From an uncultured Oscillibacter sp. (GTDB lineage Bacteria > Bacillota > Clostridia > Oscillospirales > Oscillospiraceae), in assembly GCA_904393855.1 (NCBI GenBank), contig CAJFNE010000124.1, forward strand, positions 1 to 5,575: a DNA stretch of 5,575 nucleotides. Reading direction: 5' to 3'. The position numbers and the translations under genes are program-made. Under the pieces are notes generated by a model. That model had not been told where the DNA came from, did no database searches, and saw only the letters and a program-made list of their open reading frames with translations. This document shows positions 5,093-5,575 of this stretch, piece by piece. The first letter of the stretch is position 1. Each line of letters begins with the position of its first letter.

Positions 5093-5575
5093 ATGAGTCT
5101 TTTAAAAAGCATTTTTGGTGATTACAGTTCCAAGGAGCTGAAATCCATCTATCCCATTGTGGACAAGATCGAGGCCATGGCCGACGAGTACAAGGCCATG
5201 ACCGACCAGCAGCTCCGGAACAAGACCGCCGAGTTCAAGGAGCGCCTGCAAAGCGGCGAGACCCTGGACGATATTCTGCCGGAGGCCTTCGCCACCGTGC
5301 GGGAGGCCGCGGACCGGGTGCTGGGCCTGCGTCCCTACCGGGTGCAGCTGGTGGGCGGCGTGGTGCTGCACCAGGGCCGGATCGCTGAGATGAAGACCGG
5401 CGAGGGCAAGACCCTGGTGGCCACCCTCCCCGCCTATCTGAACGCCCTGACGGGCCGCGGCGTCCACATCGTCACCGTGAACGACTACCTGGCCAAGCGC
5501 GACAGCGAGTGGATGGGCAAGGTCCACCGCTTCCTGGGGCTGAAGGTGGGCCTGATCATCCACGGCCTCAGCAGC
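5093..5575 (+). CDS. Preprotein translocase ATPase SecA, 5' part (first 161 aa)
   Basis: SecA is the motor ATPase that drives unfolded preproteins through the SecYEG channel at the inner face of the membrane. The visible part covers the N-terminal helix (MSLLKSIFGDYSSKELK), the helical lead-in with DEAFATVREAADR-like sequence (PEAFATVREAADRVLG, 63-78), the Q-motif region (RPYRVQLVGG, 80-89), HQGRIAEM, Walker A KTGEGKT (101-107), and the hallmark VTVNDYLAKRDSEWMG (127-142). The gene continues past the right edge. The start at 5093 is preferred because AAAGGA lies 11 nt upstream; the in-frame ATG at 5081 touches that site and leaves no spacing. It is transcribed from its own promoter after the terminator of the preceding operon. 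Whether it is SecA1 or an accessory SecA2 cannot be told from this part, though the N-terminus is like the housekeeping form. Confidence 0.97.
   Translation, partial: MSLLKSIFGDYSSKELKSIYPIVDKIEAMADEYKAMTDQQLRNKTAEFKERLQSGETLDDILPEAFATVREAADRVLGLRPYRVQLVGGVVLHQGRIAEMKTGEGKTLVATLPAYLNALTGRGVHIVTVNDYLAKRDSEWMGKVHRFLGLKVGLIIHGLSS

Noticed and set aside
5102..5563. Minus-strand frame of 153 codons
   Set aside because: It is the shadow of secA, which has unmistakable motifs on the plus strand.
1..5575. CRISPR arrays, tRNA or rRNA genes, transposase or insertion-sequence ends
   Set aside because: I saw no regularly spaced repeats, tRNA T-loop motifs, rRNA segments or transposase-like frames.

Overview
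The window looks like chromosomal DNA from a GC-rich anaerobic Firmicute of the Clostridia, probably Oscillospiraceae-like. This is inferred from strong AAAGGAGG ribosome sites, sigma-A promoters with 17-bp spacers, a Firmicutes-type SecA N-terminus, and proteins related to the 2-hydroxyacyl-CoA dehydratase/activase superfamily, which is typical of anaerobes. No taxonomic marker allows a firmer call.

Layout. Positions 1-197 hold no gene. They contain three stacked inverted repeats, one of them followed by a T-run and possibly terminating a gene left of the window. Positions 198-766 hold a divergent pair: a 78-aa XRE-type repressor (minus) and an 81-aa protein of unknown function (plus). Their promoters share the same -10 DNA, with two similar operator-like repeats, one in each promoter's spacer. 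The small gene ends convergently, stop codon overlapping stop codon (TTAA), against a 531-aa MBL-fold/beta-CASP nuclease (763-2358, minus). A 208-bp divergent intergenic region (2359-2566) carries one promoter for the nuclease and one for a two-gene operon, each overlapped by a dyad. The operon (2567-4941, ATGA overlap) encodes two tandem paralogues of about 395 aa that resemble the C-terminal, dehydratase-like cysteine domain of large BcrA/BadF-type activase fusion proteins. A GC-rich hairpin terminator follows. After it comes a promoter enclosed by a perfect 9-bp inverted repeat, and then the 5' end of secA, which runs off the right edge.

How the genes may work together. The repressor and its small partner look like a self-contained autoregulated switch, visibly lower in GC than the rest. 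The beta-CASP nuclease and SecA are ordinary housekeeping functions (RNA processing, protein export). The tandem paralogues are the most intriguing part: a likely heteromeric Fe-S protein with seven cysteines shared between the copies, but with no activase, CoA-transferase or dehydrogenase in view to indicate a substrate.
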